DNA of 64,000 bases from Pseudomonas fluorescens (GTDB lineage Bacteria; Pseudomonadota; Gammaproteobacteria; Pseudomonadales; Pseudomonadaceae). The translations under genes were made by a program, and so were the position numbers. Where the stretch lies: positions 4,139,501 through 4,203,500 of the forward strand of contig NZ_LR134318.1 in the NCBI RefSeq assembly GCF_900636825.1. Direction: 5' to 3'. The notes under the pieces are model-generated. The model saw only the letters and a program-made list of their open reading frames with translations, searched no databases and was not told the DNA's origin. The first letter of the stretch is position 1. The number at the start of each line of letters is the position of its first letter. Positions 8,074-18,570 of the stretch are shown piece after piece.

Positions 8074-11000
8074 ATGCCCAGTCGATTGAAGGACTACCTG
8101 ATTGCATTGAGCATTTTTATTTGCTTGTGCATGCCTTTGCGCACCAGCGCCGACACCTCGTCAGACTTTGCCTTGTTGAGCCGGTCGGCGAGCGAATCGG
8201 TCCAGGTTGTTTTCGAGGCACCGCAACGGCAATGGTTGCAGACCCGCAACGAACTGGTCCTGGGAACCTCCGCCCCTGATTACCCGCCCTTCGACATGAC
8301 GGTCAGCGGTCGTGACTACGAAGGATTGACCGCCGATTACGCCGGCTTGCTGAGTCAGGCCACGCAGTTGCCCATCCGCATCCGCCGGTTTGCCTCCCGG
8401 GCTGAAGCGATCCGGGCGCTGGTCGACGGGAAAATAGATCTGTTGGGCACGGCGAACGGTTTCGAAGCCGACGACGCCCGACTTGCATTATCCCAGCCTT
8501 ACGCCGTCGACCAGCCCGTCCTGGTCACCCGCGAAGGTGAAACCCGTCGCCTCAGCGAGGGACTGGCCGGAATGCGCCTGAGCATGGTTTATCACTATTT
8601 GCCGCTGGCCGAAGTCAAAGCGCTGTACCCCAAAGCACTGATTACCTGCTATCCCTCCTACCAGAATGCGATCAACGCCGTGGCCTTCGACCAGGCCGAC
8701 GTCTTTCTCGGCGACACGCTTTCCACCCATTACATGATCAACAAGGGCTATCTGAACAACGTGCGCATGGCCAATTTCGGCAAGCAGGAAGCCAACGGTT
8801 TCAGCTTCGCAGTGCGCCGGGACAATACCTCGCTGTTGAGCGTCATCGATCAAGTGATCAAAGCGATACCCCGTGGCGAGCGCGACAATATCGCCAAACG
8901 CTGGACTGCTGGCAGCGACCTGCTGCTTACCGACCAAAAGCTGCAGTTGACCCAGCGGGAAGAGGATTGGCTGAAACGTCACCCAGTGGTCAAGGTGGTG
9001 GCAAACGAGGCTTTTGCACCGCTGACGTTTTTCGATAGCGATGGCAATTTGCGCGGCATCAGCGCGGATCTGCTGGAGTTGATCCGCCTGCGCACCGGCC
9101 TGCGCTTCCAGATCCGCCGCAGTCGAAACGATGCCGAAATGATCAAACAGATCGACGCCCATCAGGCTGACCTGATCGCAGCGTTGCTGCCGACCACGGA
9201 ACGGGAAAAAACCCTCAGCTTCAGTCGTCCGTATCTGGAGAACTCTTACGTCCTGTTGACCCGCAAGACTGCCGACAGTCCGTCGCACCTGAACCAGCTC
9301 AAGGACAAGCAACTGGCAATCGCCCAGGGCAATCCGATGGTCGAATATCTGCGCCGCGAGTTCCCCCGCATTCACCTGATCGAGACAGCGGACACCTTCA
9401 GCGCCGTATCAATGCTCGCCGACGGTCACGTCGATGGCGCCATCAACACGTTGGTCATTGCCAACTATTTCATCTCGTCACGGATGTTTGAGCAGCCGCT
9501 ACAGATCACTACCACCATCGGCACCGGTCAGGCCGCTTTCTCACTGGCCACTGCACGGGACAACCCGGAGCTGGCCTCGATCCTCGACAAAGCCTTGTTG
9601 AGCATTGCCCCTGAAGAACTCGGCGTCATCAACGGTCGTTGGCGGGGTTACTCTGCCGCATCGCAAAGCGCCTGGCGCAACTACCAGCGATTGTTCTATC
9701 AGGTGGTGCTCGGTGCGTGTCTGCTGCTGATGCTGCTGCTGGCGTGGAATGCCTACATGCGGCGCCAGATCAATCAACGCAAGGCAGCGGAGCGCGCGTT
9801 GAGCGATCAATTCGAATTCATGCGCTCGCTGGTCAACGGTACACCTCACCCGATCTACGTCCGCGACCGCGCGGGACTGTTGCAGAGTTGCAACGACAGC
9901 TACCTGCAGGCGTTCAGCGCCCAGCGCGAAGACGTAATCGGCAAAACCGTGATGGAGGGCTCATTGAGCAATGCCTTCGAAGCCCGCGCTTTTCACGCCG
10001 ATTATCAGCGCGTGATTGCCGAAGGCCGTCCGCTGGTGCTGGACCGCCCGTTGCACATCGGCAGCCAGCGTCTGACCATTTACCACTGGATCCTCCCCTA
10101 CCGCGACTCCAGTGGCGATGTGCAGGGCATTATCGGTGGCTGGATCGATATCAGCGAGCGCCGACAGTTGCTGGACGATCTGCGCGCCGCTAAGGAACAG
10201 GCCGATGACGCCAATCGGGCCAAAAGCACCTTCCTCGCCACCATGAGCCATGAAATCCGCACGCCGATGAATGCCGTGATCGGCATGCTGGAACTGACAC
10301 TCAGGCGCATGGCCCCGGAGCATGCCGATCGTTCATCGATCGACACTGCCTACCAATCCGCCAAAGACCTGCTCGGACTGATCGGTGACATTCTCGATAT
10401 CGCCAGAATCGAATCAGGGCGTCTGAGCCTGACGCCTGAGCGGGTCAACCTCATCGACACCGTCAACGCTGTGGTGCGCATCTTCGAGGGTCTGGCCCGG
10501 CAGAAAAACCTGTCGCTGCTGCTGACGATTAACCCGCCGGAACTCGCGGTCGACGTGTGCCTTGATCCGCTGCGCTTCAAGCAAGTGCTGTCCAATCTGA
10601 TCAGCAATGCCATCAAATTCACAGAGCAGGGCCAGGTGAGGATAACGCTCGACCTGATCCCTGCAGACGCTCCGGCACACGGCCTCCTCCAAGTGACAGT
10701 GCAGGACAGCGGCGTCGGCATCAGTGCCGAGGACCAGCAGCGTCTGTTCGAACCCTTCGCCCAGGCCGACAGTGGCGGCCAGCGCAGCCGAAGCGGCGCG
10801 GGACTGGGTCTGGTCATCAGTCGCAGCCTTTGCGAAATGATGGGCGGCCAGCTGCTCTTGAGCAGCCACCCCGGCATCGGCACCCGGGTCATCATGTCGC
10901 TGCCCATGGAGACTTTTGCCGCCGAGGCCACCACGGCAAAACCCGAACCCGCCATCCACACTTCCGCTGCGCCGTTAAACGTTCTGGTGGTCGACGATCA

Positions 11001-11718
11001 TCCGGCCAATCGCTTGCTGATGTGTCAGCAACTGGAGTTCCTCGGCCATCGCTTCTGCACCGCTGAAGATGGGCGCAGCGGCTTCGAGCAATGGCAGAAG
11101 GGTCAGTTCGATCTGGTGATTGCCGATTGCAACATGCCGTTGATGAATGGATATGAGTTGACCGGTGCCATCCGCCAGCATGAGCTGCAGAACAGACAAC
11201 CGCCCTGCATCGTGCTCGGCTTTACGGCCAATGCCTTGCCTGAGGAAGTGCAACGCTGCAAACAGGCGGGAATGGACGACTGCCTCTTCAAACCCCTGAG
11301 CCTGAACGTGCTCAGCCAATGGGTCGGAGGCGTCCAGCCCGCCGCACGTTGTCCTGCCTTCAATGTTGACGGATTGAGTTTGCTCACCGGCGGTAATCCC
11401 GCCCAGGCCAGGCGCCTGATGACCGAACTGCTCAACAGTAATCGCGCTGATCGTGAGGAATTGCTGGCGTTGTCCGCCGAAAACGATCGTCATGCGCTGG
11501 CGCTGATCGCCCATAAAATCAAGGGCGCCGCGCGCATCGCACAGGCAAAACAGCTGATCGAATGTTGCGACGCCCTCGAACAAGCCTGCGCCCAGGCGTT
11601 GTCGCCCCACGAGATCAATCAGCGACGCGACGCGAGCGGCATTGCGATGCTCGATCTTGAGCAAGCACTGGAGCAACAATTGACCCTGACCGGGCAAGGC
11701 AAAATGAACGGGGCTTAA
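8074..11718 (+). CDS. BvgS/EvgS-type hybrid sensor histidine kinase
   Basis: This is an unorthodox kinase of about 1,214 residues. Numbering from the GTG at 8062, the order is: signal segment (10-30), two tandem periplasmic SBP_bac_3 Venus-flytrap domains (about 60-285 and 305-530), a membrane helix (545-566), a PAS domain (585-705), HisKA with phospho-His in FLATMSHEIRTPMN (about 730), HATPase (NLISNAIKF, GAGLGLVISR), a receiver (VLVVDDHPANR; Asp in IADCNMP) and a C-terminal Hpt domain (LIAHKIKGAARIA). This is the BvgS/EvgS plan for a four-step phosphorelay ending on the adjacent regulator. ATG 8074 is preferred because GAGAGG precedes it; GTG 8062 overlaps the previous stop. The ligand is unknown. 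Confidence 0.92.
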   Translation: MPSRLKDYLIALSIFICLCMPLRTSADTSSDFALLSRSASESVQVVFEAPQRQWLQTRNELVLGTSAPDYPPFDMTVSGRDYEGLTADYAGLLSQATQLPIRIRRFASRAEAIRALVDGKIDLLGTANGFEADDARLALSQPYAVDQPVLVTREGETRRLSEGLAGMRLSMVYHYLPLAEVKALYPKALITCYPSYQNAINAVAFDQADVFLGDTLSTHYMINKGYLNNVRMANFGKQEANGFSFAVRRDNTSLLSVIDQVIKAIPRGERDNIAKRWTAGSDLLLTDQKLQLTQREEDWLKRHPVVKVVANEAFAPLTFFDSDGNLRGISADLLELIRLRTGLRFQIRRSRNDAEMIKQIDAHQADLIAALLPTTEREKTLSFSRPYLENSYVLLTRKTADSPSHLNQLKDKQLAIAQGNPMVEYLRREFPRIHLIETADTFSAVSMLADGHVDGAINTLVIANYFISSRMFEQPLQITTTIGTGQAAFSLATARDNPELASILDKALLSIAPEELGVINGRWRGYSAASQSAWRNYQRLFYQVVLGACLLLMLLLAWNAYMRRQINQRKAAERALSDQFEFMRSLVNGTPHPIYVRDRAGLLQSCNDSYLQAFSAQREDVIGKTVMEGSLSNAFEARAFHADYQRVIAEGRPLVLDRPLHIGSQRLTIYHWILPYRDSSGDVQGIIGGWIDISERRQLLDDLRAAKEQADDANRAKSTFLATMSHEIRTPMNAVIGMLELTLRRMAPEHADRSSIDTAYQSAKDLLGLIGDILDIARIESGRLSLTPERVNLIDTVNAVVRIFEGLARQKNLSLLLTINPPELAVDVCLDPLRFKQVLSNLISNAIKFTEQGQVRITLDLIPADAPAHGLLQVTVQDSGVGISAEDQQRLFEPFAQADSGGQRSRSGAGLGLVISRSLCEMMGGQLLLSSHPGIGTRVIMSLPMETFAAEATTAKPEPAIHTSAAPLNVLVVDDHPANRLLMCQQLEFLGHRFCTAEDGRSGFEQWQKGQFDLVIADCNMPLMNGYELTGAIRQHELQNRQPPCIVLGFTANALPEEVQRCKQAGMDDCLFKPLSLNVLSQWVGGVQPAARCPAFNVDGLSLLTGGNPAQARRLMTELLNSNRADREELLALSAENDRHALALIAHKIKGAARIAQAKQLIECCDALEQACAQALSPHEINQRRDASGIAMLDLEQALEQQLTLTGQGKMNGA

Positions 11719-11766
11719 CTATGCTTGGGCGCTGAGCAGTGAGTTAAACATCATGGAGAGTCCGAA

Positions 11767-14712
11767 ATGCCCAGCCCACTGCGCCCGGAGCAACACCGGT
11801 TTCCGCTGCACGTGCACATCAGTGTCATGTTCACCTTCCTGTTGTTGCTCACCGGCGTGGTGCTGGGCCTGTTCCACTACCGCCAGACCACGCAGATCAT
11901 TCTCTCCAGCAGCGAAAAGCTGTTTGAACGGATCGAGCAGGATGTGCGCCTCGACATGGCGGCCACCTACCAGCCGATCCGGCATTTGCTGAGCCTGCTG
12001 GCGGAGAACCCGGCCAGCCAGGCCACCCACCTTGAACAACGCTTGCCGTTGCTCAAGCCGTTCAGCCAGTCACTGACCGACAACCCCAACCTCGCCTCGC
12101 TCTACCTGGGCTATGCCAATGGCGATTTCTTTATGGTGCGGCCGCTGCGGACGGCCGCACTCAGGGACCAGCTGAAGGCACCGGATGCTGCCGTCTATCA
12201 GGTCTGGAGCATCGAACACGATGGGCAAGGCACTGCGCAGTCGCAATCGCTGTTCTTCGATCGAACCTTGACGCCTATCGGGCAACGGGACAACAGCGAC
12301 GAGGCCTACGATCCGCGCAGTCGCGCCTGGTTTGCCGACGCACGCAGCAAATCCGAACAGATCACCACTGAACCCTATGTGTTTTTTTCCACGCGCAATG
12401 TCGGTACGACCCTCGCCCGGCGCAGCGGTGAAAACGCGGTCATCGGTGCCGATCTGACCCTGGCGACGCTGTCCGCCACCCTGAGCAAGCACAAGGTCAC
12501 GCCGTCGACGGAAATTGCCCTGTTCGATGCCGATGGCAATGCAGTGGCCTACCCCGACAGCCGCCGTCTGATCGTCGATGACCGAAATGCGCATCTGGCC
12601 AAAGTCGCCGACCTGAGCCCGGCCCTGCATGCCCTGCTCGACGGTCAACACCGCGGCAATCGGCTGCAAGTTGACGATCGCCAATGGATCGTCGCCCGCA
12701 GTAGCATTCAGGAGGGTGGCCCGCAAGGTCTGCAACTGGCTTTGCTGGTGCCCGAGGACGAGTTGCTGGTCGATGCCTATCGCCTGCGCTGGCAAGGCGC
12801 GCTGATCACCCTGACCACTTTGCTGCTGTGCCTGCCGCTGGGCTGGCTGATCTCCCGGCTGCTGGTCAAACCGCTGCGCGCATTGGTCAAGGAAGCCGAC
12901 GCTATCCGCAGCTTCGACTTCGACTTTCCGCTCGCACGGCGCTCGCCGGTGCTGGAAATCGACCAGCTCAGCCTGTCGATGGCGCGGATGAAAGACACCC
13001 TGGCGAGTTTTTTCCGGATCACCGACACGCTCGGCGCCGAAACCCGTTTCGCACCGTTGCTGCAACGGGTGCTGTTCGAAACTGTGCAGATCGCCCAGGC
13101 TCAAGCCGGTTTGATCTACCTGCGTGAAAGCGATGGCAACCGGATGGAGCCTTACGGACTGGTCATCAACGGCACGTCCCAAGCGCTGGAGGCGTTCGAT
13201 ATTCAGGGCCATGACTTGCAGAACAACACGGGGCCGACATGGTTTCAGCAATTGGTCAGTCGCAACAATGTGGTCTGCCATTTGGGTTACGATCAGGCGG
13301 CAGATCTGCAGAAGGTTCTGCTGGCCATGGAGGCGCCACGTATCCACCTGATCGGTATTCGCCTGCACAATCGCCACGACGAAACCATCGGCCTGCTGAT
13401 TCTCCTGTCAAACGACAGCGGCGCTGCGGGCGAACTGGAGAAACTGCGACCTGACCGCATTGCCTTCCTGCAGGCCGTTTCCGGTGCGGCGGCGGTCAGC
13501 ATCGAAAGCCAGCGACTGCAAGCCCGACAAAAGCAGCTGCTCGATGCATTCATCCAATTGCTCGCCGGCGCCATCGACGCTAAAAGCCCCTACACCGGCG
13601 GCCATTGTCAGCGTGTACCCGAACTGACTCTGATGCTCGCTCAGGCCGCCGCTGCCAGCCAGGCCCCGGCCTTTCGCGCCTACCAGCCGACCGAAGACGA
13701 GTGGGAGGCCCTGCACATCGCCGCATGGCTGCACGACTGCGGCAAGATCACCACCCCGGAATATGTAGTCGACAAAGCCACCAAACTGGAAACCATCAAC
13801 GACCGCATTCATGAAATCCGCACACGTTTCGAAGTACTCAAACGCGATGCCTGGATAGATTACTGGCAAGCGCTGGCCAAGGGCGGTAACGAGGTTGCAC
13901 TCAGCGAAATGCGCGACACCACGCTGGCAGCGCTGGACGAGGACTTTGCGTTCGTCGCTCGCTGCAACCTGGGCGTGGAAACCATGGCCGAGGCAGATCG
14001 GCAACGCCTCGATGGCGTGGCGCAACGCACCTGGGTGCGCACACTGGACGACCGTCTGGGCGTGTCATGGGAGGAAAGCAAGCGGCAGGCGCGTACGCCG
14101 GCGCCGCGCTTGCCGGTCAGCGAACGGCTTCTGGCGGACAAGCCCGAGCATCTGCTCGAACGCGACGCCAACGAACTGATCCCGGAAGACAATCCCTGGG
14201 GTTTCAAGCTGGATGTGCCGCATTACAAATACAATCGCGGCGAACTGTATAACCTGAGCATCGCTCGGGGCACGCTGACCCGTGAAGAGCGCTACATGAT
14301 CAATCATCACATGGTGCAGACGATCATGATGCTCAGCCGCCTGCCCTTCCCAGGCCACCTGGACAGCATCGCCGAAATTGCCGGCGGCCATCATGAGAAA
14401 ATGGACGGCACCGGTTACCCGAAACGCCTGAAGCGTGAGGAAATGAGTCTGCCTGCGCGGATGATGGCGATTGCCGACATCTTTGAAGCGCTGACGGCAG
14501 CGGATCGGCCATACAAGAAAGCCAAATCTCTGAGCGAGGCGCTGGGCATCATGGCAACGATGTCCCGGGAAGCGCACATCGATGCGCAATTGTTTGGCCT
14601 GTTCATCAGCGAGGGCGTGTACTTGCAGTACGCCAGCCGTTTTCTCGACCCGCAACAAATCGATGCAGTGGATCCGGCCAGCCTGCTGCGCAAGGCTGGC
14701 CTTCAAGAGTGA
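11767..14712 (+). CDS. Cache-HAMP-GAF-HD-GYP signalling protein
   Basis: This 981-residue inner-membrane protein is predicted to degrade c-di-GMP. A first membrane helix (about 18-40) is followed by a large periplasmic dCache-like sensor (45-335), a second helix (345-367), a HAMP-type linker (367-415), a GAF domain (about 430-590) and an HD-GYP output domain (600-960). The HD pair is in AAWLHDCGKITTP, and the GYP motif is HHEKMDGTGYP, followed by MMAIADIFEALTAADRPYKK; all look intact. An insertion of about 150 residues separates the HD helix from NHHMVQ. It follows the BvgS-like kinase by 48 bases, so the phosphorelay and c-di-GMP output may be coupled. Its stop abuts the convergent msrC stop. 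Confidence 0.9.
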   Translation: MPSPLRPEQHRFPLHVHISVMFTFLLLLTGVVLGLFHYRQTTQIILSSSEKLFERIEQDVRLDMAATYQPIRHLLSLLAENPASQATHLEQRLPLLKPFSQSLTDNPNLASLYLGYANGDFFMVRPLRTAALRDQLKAPDAAVYQVWSIEHDGQGTAQSQSLFFDRTLTPIGQRDNSDEAYDPRSRAWFADARSKSEQITTEPYVFFSTRNVGTTLARRSGENAVIGADLTLATLSATLSKHKVTPSTEIALFDADGNAVAYPDSRRLIVDDRNAHLAKVADLSPALHALLDGQHRGNRLQVDDRQWIVARSSIQEGGPQGLQLALLVPEDELLVDAYRLRWQGALITLTTLLLCLPLGWLISRLLVKPLRALVKEADAIRSFDFDFPLARRSPVLEIDQLSLSMARMKDTLASFFRITDTLGAETRFAPLLQRVLFETVQIAQAQAGLIYLRESDGNRMEPYGLVINGTSQALEAFDIQGHDLQNNTGPTWFQQLVSRNNVVCHLGYDQAADLQKVLLAMEAPRIHLIGIRLHNRHDETIGLLILLSNDSGAAGELEKLRPDRIAFLQAVSGAAAVSIESQRLQARQKQLLDAFIQLLAGAIDAKSPYTGGHCQRVPELTLMLAQAAAASQAPAFRAYQPTEDEWEALHIAAWLHDCGKITTPEYVVDKATKLETINDRIHEIRTRFEVLKRDAWIDYWQALAKGGNEVALSEMRDTTLAALDEDFAFVARCNLGVETMAEADRQRLDGVAQRTWVRTLDDRLGVSWEESKRQARTPAPRLPVSERLLADKPEHLLERDANELIPEDNPWGFKLDVPHYKYNRGELYNLSIARGTLTREERYMINHHMVQTIMMLSRLPFPGHLDSIAEIAGGHHEKMDGTGYPKRLKREEMSLPARMMAIADIFEALTAADRPYKKAKSLSEALGIMATMSREAHIDAQLFGLFISEGVYLQYASRFLDPQQIDAVDPASLLRKAGLQE

Positions 14713-15195
14713 TCAGCAGTCGGTCAGGCGCAGGAAAATCGCTGCCAGTTGCTCGATGCCTGCTTGGTCCTGCTCGCCAAAACGCGCCAGCTTCGGACTG
14801 TCGAGATCGAGAACACCGATCAGGCGGCCGTTTTTGACCAGCGGCACGACCAGCTCGCTGTTCGACGCACTGTCGCACGCGATATGGCCGGGAAACGCAT
14901 GAACGTCTTCCACCCGCTGCGTCTGCAACGTCGCCGCTGCTGCGCCGCAGACACCGCGACCAAATGGAATGCGCACACAAGCGATCTGCCCCTGAAACGG
15001 GCCGAGCACCAGTTCTTCGTTGCGATTGAGGTAAAAACCCGCCCAGTTCAGGTCATCGAGCTGGTTGAACAGAAACGCCGAAAACTGCGCCGCGTTGGCG
15101 ATAAAATCACGCTCGTCCGCCAGCAGCGATTCCAGCTGTGCGGCCAACATGCCGTAACCTTCCAGGCCTTGGCCGCTTTGTTGCAAATCAATCAT
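14713..15195 (-). CDS. msrC: Free methionine-(R)-sulfoxide reductase (GAF type)
   Basis: This 160-residue GAF-domain protein matches fRMsr (E. coli YebR/MsrC), which reduces free methionine-R-sulfoxide. The three family cysteines are visible: one in GQIACVRIPFGRGVCG, the catalytic one at its end, and one in HIACDSASNSELVVP. The ending GVLDLDSPKLARF is also typical. The ATG at 15195 (MIDLQQSG) overlaps the upstream ATPase stop by ATGA, so the two are co-transcribed. The longer open frame adds 19 residues not expected in the family. Confidence 0.9.
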   Translation of the reverse strand: MIDLQQSGQGLEGYGMLAAQLESLLADERDFIANAAQFSAFLFNQLDDLNWAGFYLNRNEELVLGPFQGQIACVRIPFGRGVCGAAAATLQTQRVEDVHAFPGHIACDSASNSELVVPLVKNGRLIGVLDLDSPKLARFGEQDQAGIEQLAAIFLRLTDC

Positions 15196-16082
15196 GCCTT
15201 GTGCTCCAACAATTTCAGTCCCACCCAGTAACGAGCGAATTGGTACGCGCAACGTCCGTTGCGGTTACCGCGGCCGGTGGCCCAGCGCACCGCAAGGATG
15301 TCCAGTGCTTCGTCACGCTGCCAGCTCAGGCCGGCCTTCGCAGCCAACTGGCCGATCCAGTGTTCGACGACGTTCAGGAAGTGTTCTTGAGTAAACGGAT
15401 AAAACGACAGCCACAGGCCGAAACGATCAGACAGTGCGATCTTGTCTTCCACCGCTTCACTTGGGTGCAGTTCGCCGTCCACGCGTTTCCAGTTTTCGTT
15501 ATCGCTTTCCTTCTCCGGCACCAGATGGCGCCGGTTGGAGGTGGCGTACAGCAACACATTGTCCGGCGCCTGCTCGAGCGAGCCGTCGAGCACGCTTTTG
15601 AGGACGCGGTAATCACCCTCGCCCGATTCGAACGACAAATCGTCGCAAAACAGCACGAAGCGCTGCGCAAGCTTGCCGATCTGCTCAACCACCCGCGGCA
15701 GGTCGGCCAGATGATCACGCTCGATCTCGATCAGTCGCAGACCAACACCGGCGTGTTCGGCCAGCAGCGCGCGTACCAGCGAAGATTTGCCGGTACCGCG
15801 CGAACCCCACAGCAAGGCATGGTTGGCCGGCATCCCGTCAAGGAATTGCTGGGTATTGCGCCCCAACTGCTCCACTTGACGATCTACGCCAATCAGATCG
15901 GACAGACGCATGTCGAGACTGACTTCCAGCGGCATCAGATAACCGCTGCGGCCGTCGCGCTGCCAGCGTGCGGCCAGACAGGTGCCCCAGTCGATGTCCG
16001 GGCGTGGCGCCGGCAGCAACGGTTCGATGCGCGCCAGGACCGACTCGGCGCGTTCAAGAAAAGCATTCAATCGGGAATCCAC
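15192..16082 (-). CDS. DUF815 family ATP-binding protein
   Basis: This AAA-like ATPase of 296 residues matches the DUF815 family. The Walker A motif is in LLWGSRGTGKSSLVRALL, and Walker B is FVLFCDDLSFE. An N-terminal region precedes LIGVDRQVEQL, the usual start of the ATPase core, and a C-terminal AAA lid ends in a basic tail. GTG at 16082 is chosen because GAGGAG sits five bases before it; the longer frame to 16142 would start with a low-complexity His/Arg segment. Its stop overlaps the msrC start. Function of the family is not known. Confidence 0.85.
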   Translation of the reverse strand: MDSRLNAFLERAESVLARIEPLLPAPRPDIDWGTCLAARWQRDGRSGYLMPLEVSLDMRLSDLIGVDRQVEQLGRNTQQFLDGMPANHALLWGSRGTGKSSLVRALLAEHAGVGLRLIEIERDHLADLPRVVEQIGKLAQRFVLFCDDLSFESGEGDYRVLKSVLDGSLEQAPDNVLLYATSNRRHLVPEKESDNENWKRVDGELHPSEAVEDKIALSDRFGLWLSFYPFTQEHFLNVVEHWIGQLAAKAGLSWQRDEALDILAVRWATGRGNRNGRCAYQFARYWVGLKLLEHKA

Positions 16083-16248
16083 GTCTTCTCCTCGGGCACT
16101 TTCACAGTGATGATGGCGATTTCGCGACGACACACGGACCAAAATACCCGCACAGCGCCTTGTTACAAGGCGATTCGGGAACCTCGGTATCCATCCATGA
16201 TCGACTATGCTTGAGCAGCGAAGGGAAACGGAAGTGGTTCAACACCCC

Positions 16249-18570
16249 ATGGATATCAAATTCACCCACCGGCTGTCATACAAGCAAGCCAGGCTTACTG
16301 TGCTGGTCGGGTTCATTCTGGGCACGCTGCTCAGCCTGCTGCAAATCGGCATCGATTATGCCAGTGAAGACGCGTCCATCAACCGTGAAATCCTGTCTTT
16401 GCTGGAAATCAGCCATAACCCGGCTTCACGCATTGCTTACAACATCGACGCCGAACTGGCCCAGGAACTCACCATGGGCCTGCTGCGCTCGCCAGCGGTG
16501 ATTGCTGCGCAACTGACCGATAACAACGGTACCGTGCTGGCGAGCGTCAAACGCCCGGGACTGCAAAGTGGTTATCGGGTGATCAGTGACTTCCTTTTCG
16601 GCGCCGAGCGGCAGTTCGAGGATCGCCTCTATCTCGACCATTTGCCTGGCGAATCCCTCGGTGTCCTGCGCCTTGAGGTCGACACCTACGCCTTCGGCAG
16701 CCGTTTTCTGCGCCGGGCCGAGGTCACGTTGCTCAATGGCTTCGCCCGCAGCCTGATTCTCACTGGCCTGCTCCTGGCGTTGTTCTACGTGATGCTGACC
16801 AAACCGCTGGTGCGGGTGATTCGCGAGCTCAGTGACCGCGACCCGCGCAGCGCCGAGCCGACCATCCTCGAATGCCCCGCCGGGCACAACAACGACGAAA
16901 TCGGCGTGCTGGTCAAAGTGGCCAACCAACAGTTCGAAAATATCGCCACGGAAATACAGCAACGCCGCAACGCCGAAAATCGCTTGACCGACTACCTCGG
17001 GCAACTGGAAACCATGGTGTCGGCGCGCACCGCCGAACTCAAAGCAATCAATGCTCGGCTCAGCCAGTCCAATCAGGAACTTGAAGTTGCACGCAGCACC
17101 GCGCTGGAGATGGCCGAAGCGCGATCGGTGTTTCTGGCCAACATGAGTCATGAAATTCGCACACCGCTCAATGGCTTGCTGGGGATGATCGCGCTGTCGC
17201 TTGATGGTCCGCTGAATCCCGAACAACAGCAGCAACTGTCGATTGCCCACGACTCGGGCAAGGTCTTGGTGGAGTTGCTCAACGATATCCTCGATCTTTC
17301 GAAATTTGATGCCGGGCAACTGGAACTGGAGCACATTCCGTTCGACCTCGCCTCGCTGGCCGAGGACACGGCCAATCTGCTTTCGCAAAATGCCGCGCCG
17401 AGCGTCGAACTGACGTGCCTGATCGATCCGCATTTTCCGGCGCTGGTGCTGGGCGATCCGACGCGTGTTCGCCAGATCGTCAGCAACCTGCTCTCCAACG
17501 CGTTGAAGTTCACTCGTTTTGGCCGTGTCGACGTGCGGCTCTCAGTCAACAAGGACGGCGTGCGTATCGAAGTCTGCGACACCGGCATCGGCATCGCGCA
17601 GGACGCGCAGGTGAAAATATTCCAGCCGTTCACCCAGGCCGGCGCCGGCATTACCCGTCAGTACGGCGGCACCGGGCTGGGGCTGGCACTGACTTACAAC
17701 CTCTGCGAAGCCATGCAGGGGCGGCTGACCATCAGCTCCGAGACCGGTTTCGGCAGTCAGTTCTGCGCCGAGCTGCCACTGCCCTGCCACACACGTGCGC
17801 TCGCCCTGCCCCCTTTGAACGGTAAAGTCCTGGCAATCACGTCCGCGAGCAGTGGCCTCGCCGAACTGTTGCAACGTGTGCTGCCGGTGTGGGGGCTGGA
17901 CTATCAGCAACGCACCATCGACGATTCCCTTCTGGGCCTGTCGCCGGACGTGCTGATCACCGATTGCCCGGAATGCCTGTTCGGTCTGCGACCGGCAATC
18001 GTCGCCCCGATTCTGCTGGTGACTGCGTACGGCAGCTTCCTGCCCAGCGAAGAGGCCGCCGCCCTCGCGCCGTTGCAGCAACAGGCGCGACCGTTGGCGC
18101 GCAACGCGCTCTATCAGAATTTGCGCAGGACCCTGCAACCGGATATGGCCACGGTCAACGATGCACGGCTTGAAACAGCACCGGCCTTGATCCGCGGCCG
18201 CGTGCTGCTGGTGGAGGACAACCCGGTCAACCAATTGGTCGCCAAAGGCATGCTCGGCAAGCTTGGCTGCGAGGTCGTAGTCGCCGCCCATGGCGCCGAA
18301 GCGCTGGACCAACTGGAGTTTCATGACTTCGACCTGGTTCTGATGGACTGCAACATGCCGGTGATGGATGGTTATGAAGCCAGCCGGCAGATCCGCCAGA
18401 GCGGGCGCTGGCCGAATCTGCCGATCGTTGCGTTGACGGCCAACGCCATGTCCGAAGAGCGCGAGCGCTGCCGGGCGGCGGGCATGAGCGACTACCTGGC
18501 GAAACCGTTCCGCCGCGAGGAGCTGGCGGCATTGCTCGACCAATGGATGCCGTCTACGACAACGCCTTGA
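16249..18570 (+). CDS. Hybrid sensor histidine kinase/response regulator
   Basis: This inner-membrane hybrid kinase has about 773 residues. Two membrane helices flank a periplasmic sensor of about 120 residues, followed by a HAMP-like segment, a coiled coil, HisKA (phospho-His in FLANMSHEIRTPLN), HATPase (NLLSNALKFTRFG, DTGIGI, GGTGLGLALT), a degenerate receiver-like segment, and a C-terminal receiver with the Asp in LVLMDCNMPVMDG. No Hpt domain is seen, so an external phosphotransfer protein would be needed. The ATG at 16249 places the first helix normally; GTG 16234 (after AAGGG) and ATG 16207 are alternatives in frame. It is an orphan with no adjacent DNA-binding regulator. Confidence 0.87.
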   Translation: MDIKFTHRLSYKQARLTVLVGFILGTLLSLLQIGIDYASEDASINREILSLLEISHNPASRIAYNIDAELAQELTMGLLRSPAVIAAQLTDNNGTVLASVKRPGLQSGYRVISDFLFGAERQFEDRLYLDHLPGESLGVLRLEVDTYAFGSRFLRRAEVTLLNGFARSLILTGLLLALFYVMLTKPLVRVIRELSDRDPRSAEPTILECPAGHNNDEIGVLVKVANQQFENIATEIQQRRNAENRLTDYLGQLETMVSARTAELKAINARLSQSNQELEVARSTALEMAEARSVFLANMSHEIRTPLNGLLGMIALSLDGPLNPEQQQQLSIAHDSGKVLVELLNDILDLSKFDAGQLELEHIPFDLASLAEDTANLLSQNAAPSVELTCLIDPHFPALVLGDPTRVRQIVSNLLSNALKFTRFGRVDVRLSVNKDGVRIEVCDTGIGIAQDAQVKIFQPFTQAGAGITRQYGGTGLGLALTYNLCEAMQGRLTISSETGFGSQFCAELPLPCHTRALALPPLNGKVLAITSASSGLAELLQRVLPVWGLDYQQRTIDDSLLGLSPDVLITDCPECLFGLRPAIVAPILLVTAYGSFLPSEEAAALAPLQQQARPLARNALYQNLRRTLQPDMATVNDARLETAPALIRGRVLLVEDNPVNQLVAKGMLGKLGCEVVVAAHGAEALDQLEFHDFDLVLMDCNMPVMDGYEASRQIRQSGRWPNLPIVALTANAMSEERERCRAAGMSDYLAKPFRREELAALLDQWMPSTTTP

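Noticed and set aside
15138..16214. 358-codon plus-strand frame antisense to the ATPase and msrC genes
   Set aside because: Shadow frame; the minus-strand genes have Walker motifs and GAF cysteines.
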